Source: Clostridiaceae bacterium
Lineage (GTDB): Bacteria; Bacillota; Clostridia; Lachnospirales; Lachnospiraceae
DNA length: 64,000 bases
Assembly: GCA_902362865.1 (NCBI GenBank)
Contig: CABIYE010000007.1
Coordinates: 12,559 to 76,558 of the forward strand
Reading direction: 5' to 3'
The notes beneath the pieces were generated by a model. That model was not told the DNA's origin, did no database searches, and worked only from the letters and a program-made list of their open reading frames with translations. Numbering within the stretch: position 1 is the stretch's first letter; every line of letters begins with the position of its first letter. The translations under genes were made by a program, and so were the position numbers. Positions 45,804 through 53,930 of this stretch are shown piece after piece.

Positions 45804-47210
45804 CTATTCTCCTTTTTCTTCTACATTTTCCTTCTCGCCAGGTTCCCTATCCGTCCCGGGTTCCTGTTCTGTGTCCATTTGATCCACCTGTTCCCTGGAG
45901 GACACATAGCTTCCGGAATCATCTACATAACTATATTCATCATAATATCCTGACTGCACAGGAAGTGCTTTCTTCTCCAGCCTGTTATTAACCAACATCT
46001 GAACCACATAGTAAATTACTGCAAATGTAGGCACACCAAGCAGCATCCCGGCAAATCCGAACAATCCTCCGCCGAGCAAAATAGCAAAGATAACCCAGAA
46101 TGCTGACAGCCCGGTGGAATTTCCCAAAATCTTCGGCCCGATAAAATTCCCGTCCAACTGCTGCAGAATCAAAATAAAAATAATAAAGTAGACGCCTTTC
46201 ATCGGATCTGCTAATAAAATCAGGATAGCACTTGGGATTGCCCCTATGTATGGACCAAAGAAAGGAATAACATTCGTCACCCCAACAATTACGCTTACCA
46301 GCAGCGTATAGGGCATTTTCAGCAAGGACAGTCCCACAAAACACAAAACTCCGATAATCACGGAATCTATAATCTTGCCGATAATAAATCCGCCGAATAT
46401 CTCATTGCTCTTCCGCGTAAAATGCAGAACCAGGTTCGCATTATGGGCAGATAAAAATGCATAAACTGCTTTCTTGCTCTGCCGCATAAATGTCTCTTTA
46501 CTAAACAGCACATAAACGGATACGATCACTCCGATCAGCAAATCAAAAAGCTCACTGAAGACATTAATGACTCCCACTGTCAAAGTAGACATCCATTCGT
46601 TCGCTATATTCAGAAGATCCGTGCGCAGCCACTTCTGAAACATGTCTGTCCCTTCATTGACAATCGTCTTCAGAAGCGAACTCATCGTTGAATCAGATAT
46701 TTCCATCCCATTTAGTGCATTCACCCAGTCATTCAACTGTCCCGGCAAGGTAAATACCAGATTACGGATACTTTTATATAACTCCGGAATCAACATATTA
46801 CACAAAGCAACAATCACAAGAATGAGTACAATAAGGGAAGCCAGCACTCCTGCGGTTCGTGAAATGGTACGGACTTTCTTCTTATTCTTCATCCGCTTAT
46901 CTAAGAACGGAACCATATACAAATCTACCTTTTTCACAATGGGATTCAAAAGGTAGGCAATGGCGAATCCATACAAAATCGGTTTAAGCACGCCCACTGT
47001 CGTTGCAAATGCATCCGAAATATGGGGCAGCCGCAACAAGGCAAAATAGAATATTATGCTTGCTGCTACCACCAGGAAAAATGTCATCCCTTTCGCAAAT
47101 TGCTGACGCAGCTTAGATGGTCCCTTTGTTCCTATGTTCGGCCGATTATTATAATAGGCTTCCTGTCTCTTCATTGTCACTTTTTTTTCAGGCTCTCTTT
47201 CACTGTTCAT
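45804..47210 (-). CDS. AI-2E-family (PerM/YtvI-type) transporter
   Basis: 468 residues with about eight membrane helices. The family motif region is GVTNVIPFFGPYIGAIPSAIL followed by LQQLDGNFIGPKILGNSTGLSAFWV (each read in part). C-terminal tail is acidic (MDTEQEPGTDREPGEKENVE). Members export autoinducer-2 or act as Na+/H+ antiporters; function is not predictable from sequence. It is translationally linked to metA, perhaps only by position. Confidence 0.9.
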   Translation of the reverse strand: MNSEREPEKKVTMKRQEAYYNNRPNIGTKGPSKLRQQFAKGMTFFLVVAASIIFYFALLRLPHISDAFATTVGVLKPILYGFAIAYLLNPIVKKVDLYMVPFLDKRMKNKKKVRTISRTAGVLASLIVLILVIVALCNMLIPELYKSIRNLVFTLPGQLNDWVNALNGMEISDSTMSSLLKTIVNEGTDMFQKWLRTDLLNIANEWMSTLTVGVINVFSELFDLLIGVIVSVYVLFSKETFMRQSKKAVYAFLSAHNANLVLHFTRKSNEIFGGFIIGKIIDSVIIGVLCFVGLSLLKMPYTLLVSVIVGVTNVIPFFGPYIGAIPSAILILLADPMKGVYFIIFILILQQLDGNFIGPKILGNSTGLSAFWVIFAILLGGGLFGFAGMLLGVPTFAVIYYVVQMLVNNRLEKKALPVQSGYYDEYSYVDDSGSYVSSREQVDQMDTEQEPGTDREPGEKENVEEKGE

Positions 47211-47289
47211 GGATATTCTATCCCTTTCCTAAAATTATCACAAGCTGACATTCCTAAAGCCATTATAACATTTATATGTAAAAAAGCAA

Positions 47290-47328
47290 ATGGAGACACA
47301 ACAAAAGTCTGTTTTGCCGCATCTCCAT
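47290..47328 (-). terminator. Terminator after the DUF1540 gene
   Basis: ATGGAGA/TCTCCAT close a longer stem with an inner CAAAA/TTTTG pairing, followed on the minus strand by TTTGCTTTTT. It begins 11 bp after the stop codon. Confidence 0.75.
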
Positions 47329-47338
47329 CTTCTATACC

Positions 47339-47653
47339 TTAGCTACATTTAAAAGTTGCACATTCTGTCTGCTCACACTGACAGGCGTTACTTCCTTCCA
47401 CGCTGATCTTTCCTGCATGGCAGCGGCAGTTATCATTATACATACACTCTACCGCTTTACAGTCAATATCACTTCTCGGTGACGCCTCGCCTGTCACATT
47501 GCTGTAAGAGCCGCCCTTACGCTCTTCAAAACTGTCACAACAGGTTTCTTCTGCGTTCTTTGCAGAATTTCCTCCTACTTGAATCGCATCAAGGTCACAA
47601 TAAAAATTCTTGTTATGCATACATGTCTGCACAGTACATTTTAATTCTGGCAT
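47339..47653 (-). CDS. DUF1540 protein with two cysteine-rich repeats
   Basis: 104 residues from the ATG at 47653 (MPELKCTVQTCMHNKNFYC), with GGAGG 7 nt upstream. Two copies of a Cys-rich unit are visible: C-x4-C-x6-C (CTVQTCMHNKNFYC) with CCDSF, and CKAVECMYNDNCRCHAG with CQCEQTECATF. These likely bind a metal, probably zinc. DUF1540 proteins are common in Clostridia; no function is established. Confidence 0.93.
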   Translation of the reverse strand: MPELKCTVQTCMHNKNFYCDLDAIQVGGNSAKNAEETCCDSFEERKGGSYSNVTGEASPRSDIDCKAVECMYNDNCRCHAGKISVEGSNACQCEQTECATFKCS

Positions 47654-47698
47654 CTTCCTACCTCCTTCATTCAATCATCAGAGGTAGTGTGTCCTGTT

Positions 47699-48130
47699 TC
47701 ACTCTTTCTTATTCTCGATACCCTTAAGAAACATTTTGTGAAGCCTGGGATGCTTCTTTTTCAAAAAGACCGGCCTGCCTTTTTCATTTAAAAAACAATG
47801 TTTTGTAACACCCAGGCAATGTACCATTCCGGTTTCTTCATCAAACACCCGGTATTCCACAATTAATTTAATACCATTATACTCTGTTATGTTGGTTTCA
47901 ATGGTAACAGTATCGCCAAACCGGACCATCCTGAGGTAATTTGCTTCCACACCCAGCACCGGACTGACAATTCCTTCCTTTTCTATCTTATCATAGCCGA
48001 TTCCCATCTGTTCCAGCAAATCGGTTCTTGCTTCTTCAAACCATCTGATATAATTAGAATGGTGGACAATTCCCATCTGATCCGTCTCATAGTACTGTAC
48101 TTTATGCTTATACGGAGTAAACTTTCCCAT
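47699..48130 (-). CDS. Acyl-CoA thioesterase of the YbgC/4HBT family
   Basis: 143 residues from the ATG at 48130 (MGKFTPYKHKVQYYETDQMG), with GAAGGAT upstream. YYETDQMGIVHHSNYIRWFEEAR carries the catalytic Asp of the hotdog fold (D in ETDQMG). It hydrolyses short- or medium-chain acyl-CoA. It ends next to the aldo/keto reductase gene in the same direction, with no known link. Confidence 0.93.
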   Translation of the reverse strand: MGKFTPYKHKVQYYETDQMGIVHHSNYIRWFEEARTDLLEQMGIGYDKIEKEGIVSPVLGVEANYLRMVRFGDTVTIETNITEYNGIKLIVEYRVFDEETGMVHCLGVTKHCFLNEKGRPVFLKKKHPRLHKMFLKGIENKKE

Positions 48131-48162
48131 TCTATGTATCCTTCTTTTGTATATCCTTCGCA

Positions 48163-49026
48163 CTATCTGGACGGAGCCACAACGCTTCCTGTATCCGGAT
48201 GTTGTCCTGACCAGCCGGTCTGCGCCATCGTTCCCATCCTAAACATATCCTCTCTGCTGATTTCAAATCCAAATACATCCTGATTCTGCTTCATTCTCTC
48301 TGCCGACGATGACTTAGGCAGCGGAACGATGCCCCGCTGAAGCGCATAACGAATGCACAGTTGGGCAACCGACACCTGATAATGCCCGGCAATCTCCTGC
48401 AGCATAGCATTTCCAAGCAGGACGCTCCTTCCGATAGGACTCCACGCCTGGACGAGAATCTGATGATTCTTACAATACTCCACCGTCATCTCCTGTGTAT
48501 AGCCAGGGTGAAATTCAATCTGATCTACTGCCGGTTTTATCCGGCAATTCTGCAGCAGATTCTCTATATGGTGGGGCAGAAAATTGCTCACGCCGATTGC
48601 TTTAACCTTTCCGGCATCATAAAGTTCTTCCAGTGCCGTCCATGTCTCAATATCAAGCTTCTTCCAGTCTGTATATCCCTCTTCCGGCAGCGGCCAGTGG
48701 ATCAGATACATATCCAGATAATCTGTCCTGAGATTTTCCAGGGATTTTTCAAATGCTTGCTTTACCTGACGATATCCCATCTCGGTCTTCCAGGCTTTTG
48801 ATGTAATAAAAAACTCTTCCCGCTTAATCCCGCTATCTTCAATCGCTTCCGCCAGATACGGCTCCGTACCATAAAAAGACGCCGTATCAAAATAACGGTA
48901 TCCCGCATCAATTGCCATTTTCAGCACTTCTGCACTTTTTCCATCCGCAGACTTAAAAGTACCAAAACCCAAACAGGGATTTCCTATCCCATTGTTCAAC
49001 TCAAACGTATCATATATTGTTTTCAC
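48163..49026 (-). CDS. Aldo/keto reductase
   Basis: 287 residues from a GTG at 49026 with GGAGGGG 4-5 nt upstream; a longer ATG frame to 49113 overlaps the SEC-C gene and is non-homologous. The tetrad is seen in AGYRYFDTASFYGTE (Asp, Tyr), SKAWKTEMGYR (Lys) and YLIHWPLPEEGY (His). NADPH motif PLPKSSSAERMKQN closes the barrel. Substrates for this group (2,5-diketogluconate reductase-like) are broad. Confidence 0.94.
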   Translation of the reverse strand: MKTIYDTFELNNGIGNPCLGFGTFKSADGKSAEVLKMAIDAGYRYFDTASFYGTEPYLAEAIEDSGIKREEFFITSKAWKTEMGYRQVKQAFEKSLENLRTDYLDMYLIHWPLPEEGYTDWKKLDIETWTALEELYDAGKVKAIGVSNFLPHHIENLLQNCRIKPAVDQIEFHPGYTQEMTVEYCKNHQILVQAWSPIGRSVLLGNAMLQEIAGHYQVSVAQLCIRYALQRGIVPLPKSSSAERMKQNQDVFGFEISREDMFRMGTMAQTGWSGQHPDTGSVVAPSR

Positions 49027-49057
49027 GCTGTCCCCTCCCGTTTTCCTGACTTTGGAA

Positions 49058-49564
49058 TTATTTACCACAGCAATGCTTATATTTCTTACCGCTTCCGCAC
49101 GGGCATGGATCATTACGTCCGATTTTCTTTTCTTTGCGGATGGTGGTTGACAGTTTTTGCTCTTTGTAAAGTGCTTTCAGCTCTTCTTCCGAGAAAATAT
49201 CTTTCCACTGCGGAAGTTCATACAGCCAATCTGCTTTCGCTCCTACCATATTCTTATACAGCAGTGCCTTGTCATAAATCAGATTTACCACCGTATCTTC
49301 ATCCATAGTCTCAATCGGGTTAGGCTCTTTCAGACTGTCATTGATTCCATCCAGGAATCCTACCATTGTCATAACCGTCTGATTGTATTTCTCAGCCAGC
49401 TCTTTCAATGTCCCGCGCACTTCTTCGTCAGGGTTTGAAAGTAACTGCTCGTAAATTTCCTTTTCAATCTGGAAATAACTTCCCCAGAATTTCTGAAGCT
49501 GTCCTCTGTCCGCCTTCTCATTATAGGCAACATCTTTCCATTGTTCTAATAATGTACGACTCAT
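49058..49564 (-). CDS. SEC-C metal-binding motif protein
   Basis: 168 residues. The C-terminal SEC-C motif is [19 protein letters not shown] (last 20 or so), a zinc-binding tail also found on SecA. The rest is helical with acidic stretches. SEC-C proteins are of mostly unknown function, sometimes associated with the secretory apparatus. It lies just upstream of the aldo/keto reductase, probably cotranscribed. Confidence 0.9.
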   Translation of the reverse strand: MSRTLLEQWKDVAYNEKADRGQLQKFWGSYFQIEKEIYEQLLSNPDEEVRGTLKELAEKYNQTVMTMVGFLDGINDSLKEPNPIETMDEDTVVNLIYDKALLYKNMVGAKADWLYELPQWKDIFSEEELKALYKEQKLSTTIRKEKKIGRNDPCPCGSGKKYKHCCGK

Positions 49565-49749
49565 AGTTTATATGCTCTCCTTTGTGTTTTATTTCAGTAC
49601 GTACAAAACGTACGGATATATTATATACCATTTCCCTGTATTTTCAAAGCATTCTTTTATTTGCTTTTTTACAAAAAGCTATATATAATATATTTGAACG
49701 CTGATTCTCTACGTTCAATTTCAATAAATAGTAAAGGAAGTTAATATTT

Positions 49750-49974
49750 ATGAAAAAAACAAAACGAATCCTGGCTCTTCTGGGCGCTATTCTGCTTGTT
49801 GCCATGTATGCAAGCACTCTTTTCTTTGCTTTGACCGACCATTCAGGAACCATGGATCTTTTGATGGCATCCATTGCATGTACCATCATTCTTCCCGTAC
49901 TTTTATATGCATATACCCTCGCATATAAGGTTACACACAGGGATAATGAGGACGATAATAATCCTCGCGATTAA
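49750..49974 (+). CDS. Small two-helix membrane protein
   Basis: 74 residues with a basic start (MKKTKRILA), two membrane helices (about 8-29 and 38-60) and an acidic tail (HRDNEDDNNPRD). AAGGAAG precedes the ATG by about 9 nt. No family is recognised, but the layout is common among uncharacterised Lachnospiraceae proteins. Its stop codon overlaps the stop of a gene on the other strand. Confidence 0.75.
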   Translation: MKKTKRILALLGAILLVAMYASTLFFALTDHSGTMDLLMASIACTIILPVLLYAYTLAYKVTHRDNEDDNNPRD

Positions 49975-50129
49975 ACATAGACCTCTGCCCACATCCAGAC
50001 AGAGTTGTTTTCTGTTGCTTCTTTTTTGGTTTTCTTCCGTTCTTTCTCTCTTATTTTCTGTCTTTTTGTAAGATATTCTTCCATTGAGATTACTTCGCGG
50101 AAGTTTTCCTTTTCTTTTTTCTGATGCAT
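49971..50129 (-). CDS. Small basic protein (52 aa)
   Basis: A 52-residue frame with ATG at 50129 and GGAGG exactly 7 nt upstream. It begins MHQKKEKENFREVISMEEYL and is dominated by Lys/Arg/Glu, ending NNSVWMWAEVYV. No family recognised. The charged N-terminal half looks like an extended or coiled helix and the tail is hydrophobic. Supporting it: the strong ribosome binding site, an uninterrupted frame and the exact tail-to-tail 4-bp overlap with the plus-strand gene. Confidence 0.65.
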   Translation of the reverse strand: MHQKKEKENFREVISMEEYLTKRQKIREKERKKTKKEATENNSVWMWAEVYV

Positions 50130-50407
50130 TCCAATACCTCCTTTTCCTTATCTATACTCTTATCTCCGATTTTCCGGCTTTATTATTATATTGTTCTTCC
50201 CCTCATAATATGACTTTTATCTAAAATTACTTTTGTCTATATTGGATATTATATTGGTAAAATATGTCCAAACTATGGAAGAAATCTAAAAGAAACATAA
50301 GAAGTTTCTTAAGATTTCCGTACCTCTACTTCGCTCCGCTTTGCCGCTCCGATGTGCGGCTGCTGCAAGCAGCCTTCCTTTGTACATCGCGCGCATCTCG
50401 CAGAGCG

Positions 50408-50451
50408 TTTTATGATATAGGAAATTCAAAGGAATTTCCTATATCATAAAA
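50408..50451. repeat. 20-bp perfect inverted repeat
   Basis: TTTTATGATATAGGAAATTC and its exact complement GAATTTCCTATATCATAAAA flank a 4-nt loop (AAAG). It has no adjacent T-run of its own. It could be a transcription terminator part, a nuclease-resistant mRNA end or a miniature element. Confidence 0.9.
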
Positions 50452-50452
50452 C

Positions 50453-50483
50453 GGGTACCGACCATGTCGGATGACCGATACCC
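50453..50483 (-). terminator. Hairpin after the orphan membrane-protein gene
   Basis: GGGTA/TACCC enclose an inner CCGAC/GTCGG hairpin, followed on the minus strand by GTTTTATG and then by the 20-bp inverted repeat. It lies about 60 bp after the stop of the minus-strand gene at 50545. Confidence 0.6.
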
Positions 50484-50544
50484 TTTACTTCTACTTCACT
50501 TATGATTTCTTCTTTCTTTTGCCGTCGCGGCATCTTTCGCTATG

Positions 50545-51066
50545 CTAGTTATCGTACTGCCTGTAAAGTTCTTCTATATAGTCATAGTCCAGATCTCCTT
50601 CTACGACCTGTTCCGTCTCTATATTCAACGGTATACAGCCGATAATCTGTGTACCACTCTGGTCTTCTCCCAGAAGAACCACCTCGTCCTGTCCATACTT
50701 CCCATTCTCATCCCGGCTGTAGATTCTCAGAATATATCCTCTGGTATCTCTATACCAGGAGTCTGCTTCACAGTCCTGTACAGATATGGAATTCAAATTA
50801 GTTATAATCCGTTCAATAATTTCCGAATCCGTAACCTCATATACTTCCGGTTTAACTACTCTTTCAATCTCTATAGAATACACATCTTCTGCGGGGACCT
50901 CCAACAGCTTCCGTATTGCCGGGTCAAGATATTCACTTGGTTCTGGATCCGCCTCTACCTCTGACGAATCAAGTGGTTCCGGCACAAGAATAAACAGCAT
51001 AATTGCCACCGCAAGAATCACCAATACAAGCGCAAAAATCGGTTTTTTATTGCTTTTGCCCAACAT
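50545..51066 (-). CDS. Membrane-anchored protein of unknown function
   Basis: 173 residues with a single N-terminal helix (about 10-29, FALVLVILAVAIMLFILV) and a mostly extracellular domain rich in Asp/Glu (SSEVEADPEPSEYLDPAIRK). The remainder alternates strands and helices (YSIEIERVVKPEVYEV, VVLLGEDQSGTQIIGCIPL). No family recognised. It stands 42 bp downstream of the broken protease gene on the same strand and may have been cotranscribed with it. Confidence 0.8.
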   Translation of the reverse strand: MLGKSNKKPIFALVLVILAVAIMLFILVPEPLDSSEVEADPEPSEYLDPAIRKLLEVPAEDVYSIEIERVVKPEVYEVTDSEIIERIITNLNSISVQDCEADSWYRDTRGYILRIYSRDENGKYGQDEVVLLGEDQSGTQIIGCIPLNIETEQVVEGDLDYDYIEELYRQYDN

Positions 51067-51107
51067 AAAACCACCTCCCGAAATGATATGATAATTAGCA
51101 GAGAGTA

Positions 51108-52291
51108 TTATACTGTTATATAAATTTTGTAGCCTTTCACATTACTATAATACCCCGCTACTACTAAACGCCCTTTCTATTCCAGCCATCCAGCACTATC
51201 AAATACTTACTTCCTCCTGTATCACGTATTCTTCCTAACACAAATACCGCATGCCCTTTTTCGCCTCTTTCTATCTTCATATATATCGGACACTGCTCTG
51301 CTACTGTATCAAATAATACTGGAAATAATTCTACTTCCCTATAATTCCATACGCCTCCACTTTGAGGCGTAACACCTAAATAATGAGTTAAGGCGCTTGG
51401 TACATTTGCATATGGAGTTCCGGGATTTCCTCCATTCGTGCCCAGCAAAGTATATAATCTCCAGAATAGATTCGTCGCTGTTGCCGCATCAGTACTTCCA
51501 TTTGTCACTTTATTCCTTATGATATTATTTGCATTAGTTGTTGACTGCCAACCCCTGTACCATAAAATATTTGTTAACGCCGTAGGAGCACAATGGTCTT
51601 CTGCTACAAAATCCTTTGTTACCCAATAAGACCACCCTGAACCGAAACCGGGAATTTTATATTCTGTTGTTCCATCCAATGTTGTATCCGTCCAGTCTAT
51701 AAGACTTATTATAAATCTGAATGGCTTCTGTCTCTGTTATTACCTGGTTATCGAACAAAGAAATATATGTTCCATTAGTACTCAGATTTTTTACATAAAA
51801 CTCATCCGGTCCTAAATATCTAACCCTCTCTGTGTTCGTATACATCTGAACATCTTGTGTGTCATCAAAAATTCCAAGTCCGTCAAATGCCAAATCCACA
51901 ACCGGAGTTCCAACATGCAAGAAGCTAATCAACAGATAGCCATTCGGTTCCCCATCCCGCAAAAACAGTACATAATATCCTGTAAGGTTATCATCCAATC
52001 CATAAAGCGGGCACATACCTAAAACTCTGACATCATGTTCCGGCTGAGAACCTTGCATAAAACGAAGGCATATTCCCTTATCTCCTCCTCACTTTTTTCA
52101 GCAGCACTCACAGAAATTATTTCTCCGGCATGGCTAATTGCCGTTTCTGCCGCTTCATCCATTACTATCGTACCTTCTGTTGCACTTTCTTCATTCTGCG
52201 CCGCGTCAAGATCTTCTGCATGTGATACAATCGGCGAAATCATCAACGCTAACAAAATAACCCCAACCAGACCAAACATCTTTTTCTTCAT
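51108..52291 (-). pseudogene. Frameshifted gene for a secreted papain/C39-like cysteine protease
   Basis: Three consecutive segments join into one protein only if the frame changes. Segment 1 (52291-52055) has a signal peptide (MKKKMFGLVGVILLALMISP) and reads to EYAFV. Segment 2 (to about 51690) continues MQGSQPEHDVRVLGMC. Segment 3 (to 51164) carries DHCAPTALTNILWYRG and GHAVFVLGR, the Cys and His of a C39-like protease, then VLDGWNR. The first break is at a TTTT run that would read through with five T. After DGWNRK another shift would add RLVVAGYYSNVKGYKIYITV up to 51108. Segments 1 and 3 share a frame. This is either real decay or base-call error. Confidence 0.8.
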
Positions 52292-52482
52292 AGAAGTTCA
52301 CCTCTTTCCCAAATAATAATTAATATTTTTCTCTTGTAAGGAAAAAGAAAGAGCAAAACTATCTATATACTGATAGCACCACATTTGCACAATATATTCA
52401 ACCTTTTGAAGTTTTTATTTTGATTTTATCCTTGTTTTCTTTATATATTCGGAATTTTCTGTCGTTTTGTATCGAATAAAAT

Positions 52483-52528
52483 AAAAGAAACGCTTCCGAG
52501 TATGCAAGCATACTCGGAAGCGTTTCTT
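52483..52528 (-). terminator. Strong terminator after purA
   Basis: AAGAAACGCTTCCGAGTATGC and its complement form a perfect stem of about 20 bp with a 2-3 nt loop, followed by TTTTATTTTA on the minus strand, 22 bp after the purA stop. Confidence 0.95.
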
Positions 52529-52549
52529 CCATTTTTGCACGGCTCATGC

Positions 52550-53824
52550 CTAACGGTATATGATGTCTTCTCTGCCTGGGCCGTTGGATACCATGGTGAT
52601 TGGATAGCCGATTTGTTCTTCGATGAATTCGACGTATTTGCGGCAATTTTCAGGTAAATCTTCATATTTTTTGATTCCCCGGATGTCGCATTTCCAGCCC
52701 GGTAATGTCTTCAACACTGGTTTTGCCTTCTCGAGAAGGTGTGTGGTCGGGAAGTCTGTTGTGATCTCTCCGTCAATCTCGTAACCTACACATACCGGAA
52801 TCTCGTCCAGATAACCAAGTACATCCAGAACGGTAAATGCCACATCTGTTGTTCCCTGCATTCTGCATCCGTATTTGGAGGCAACACAGTCGAACCACCC
52901 CATACGTCTCGGCCGCCCGGTTGTTGCCCCGAATTCTCCGCCGTCTCCGCCGCGTCTTCTCAGTTCATCCGCCTCTTCTCCGAAGATTTCGCTGACAAAC
53001 GCGCCTGCACCTACTGCGCTTGAATATGCTTTGCACACTGTAATAATCTGTTTAATTTCATATGGCGGAATACCTGCGCCGATTGCGCCGTATGCTGCCA
53101 GTGTAGAAGATGATGTAACCATGGGATAAATGCCGTGATCCGGATCTTTCAGAGAGCCAAGCTGCCCCTCCAGCAGAATCTCCTTTCCTTCCTTCAACGC
53201 ATTGTGAAGGAACAAGGAAACGTCGCACACGTATGGTTCAACCATCTTCTTATATTCCTGTAATTCCTGATATAAATCATCAGGATTAATCAATGGTTTG
53301 TGGTACAAATGTTCTAATAATACATTCTTCTGTTCTGCAACACGAACCACTTTCTCTTTCAAAAGTTCATCATCAAATAATTCGCTTACCTGGAAACCAA
53401 TCTTGGCATACTTATCAGAATAAAACGGAGCAATTCCTGACTTCGTTGAACCAAAAGATTTGCCTCCCAGCCGCTCTTCCTCATATGCGTCAAAATTCTT
53501 GTGATAAGACATTACCATCTGCGCGCGGTTCGATACAAGAATCTTCGGCATCGGTACTCCCTTATCAAGCACGGACTGGATTTCGTTAAACAAAACCGGA
53601 ACGTCCAATGCTACACCATTGCCAATAATATTGGTTGTATGACTATAAAACACTCCTGAAGGAAGTGTGTGAAGTGCAAATTTGCCGTAATTATTAATAA
53701 TTGTATGTCCGGCATTCGCTCCGCCCTGGAAACGGATAATAATATCTGCTTTCTCCCCAAGCATATCCGTAATCTTGCCTTTTCCTTCATCTCCCCAGTT
53801 AGCGCCTACTACTGCTTTAACCAT
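52550..53824 (-). CDS. purA: Adenylosuccinate synthase
   Basis: 424 residues, normal length. GANWGDEGKGKITDML (P-loop, about 8-23), GGANAGHTI with the catalytic His, the IMP-binding TSSSTLAAYGAIGAG and the FGATTGRPRRMGWFD GTP/aspartate loop are all intact. It joins IMP and aspartate with GTP to give adenylosuccinate, the first step to AMP. It stands alone between a sigma-A promoter and a strong terminator. Confidence 0.98.
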   Translation of the reverse strand: MVKAVVGANWGDEGKGKITDMLGEKADIIIRFQGGANAGHTIINNYGKFALHTLPSGVFYSHTTNIIGNGVALDVPVLFNEIQSVLDKGVPMPKILVSNRAQMVMSYHKNFDAYEEERLGGKSFGSTKSGIAPFYSDKYAKIGFQVSELFDDELLKEKVVRVAEQKNVLLEHLYHKPLINPDDLYQELQEYKKMVEPYVCDVSLFLHNALKEGKEILLEGQLGSLKDPDHGIYPMVTSSSTLAAYGAIGAGIPPYEIKQIITVCKAYSSAVGAGAFVSEIFGEEADELRRRGGDGGEFGATTGRPRRMGWFDCVASKYGCRMQGTTDVAFTVLDVLGYLDEIPVCVGYEIDGEITTDFPTTHLLEKAKPVLKTLPGWKCDIRGIKKYEDLPENCRKYVEFIEEQIGYPITMVSNGPGREDIIYR

Positions 53825-53893
53825 GTCATTTCCTCCTACGTGTCATCAATCTTTCTCATAATTTCAATCTTCAGCCCTGTCGAACCACTAAGC

Positions 53894-53922
53894 ATTATAC
53901 TATATTTTTCCCATATTGTACA
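53894..53922 (-). promoter_or_regulatory. Promoter of purA
   Basis: TGTACA (53917-53922), 17-nt spacer, TATAAT (53894-53899) on the minus strand, about 70 nt before the ATG. No purine riboswitch is evident in the short leader. Confidence 0.65.
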
Positions 53923-53930
53923 TTATTATT

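Larger units (their letters stand above)
50130..50544. other. Gene-free interval with dense inverted repeats
   Basis: No convincing gene lies in this stretch. It holds AAGAAAC...GTTTCTT (about 50291-50311), a GC-rich part with GCTGCTGCAAGCAGC, the 20-bp perfect inverted repeat at 50408-50451 and a terminator-like hairpin at 50453-50483. The GC-rich block shares the phrase CGATGTGCGGCTGCT with the interval upstream of cysE (about 63,480), suggesting a dispersed element. A frame at 50264-50449 covers these repeats and is not protein-like. Confidence 0.7.

Noticed and set aside
44878..47210. AI-2E-family name read as quorum-sensing exporter
   Set aside because: Family members include Na+/H+ antiporters; no luxS or lsr-type gene is nearby, so quorum-sensing function is not supported.
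50264..50449. 60-residue plus-strand frame
   Set aside because: It runs through the hairpins and the left arm of the inverted repeat; composition (Arg/Cys/Ser-rich) follows from repeats.
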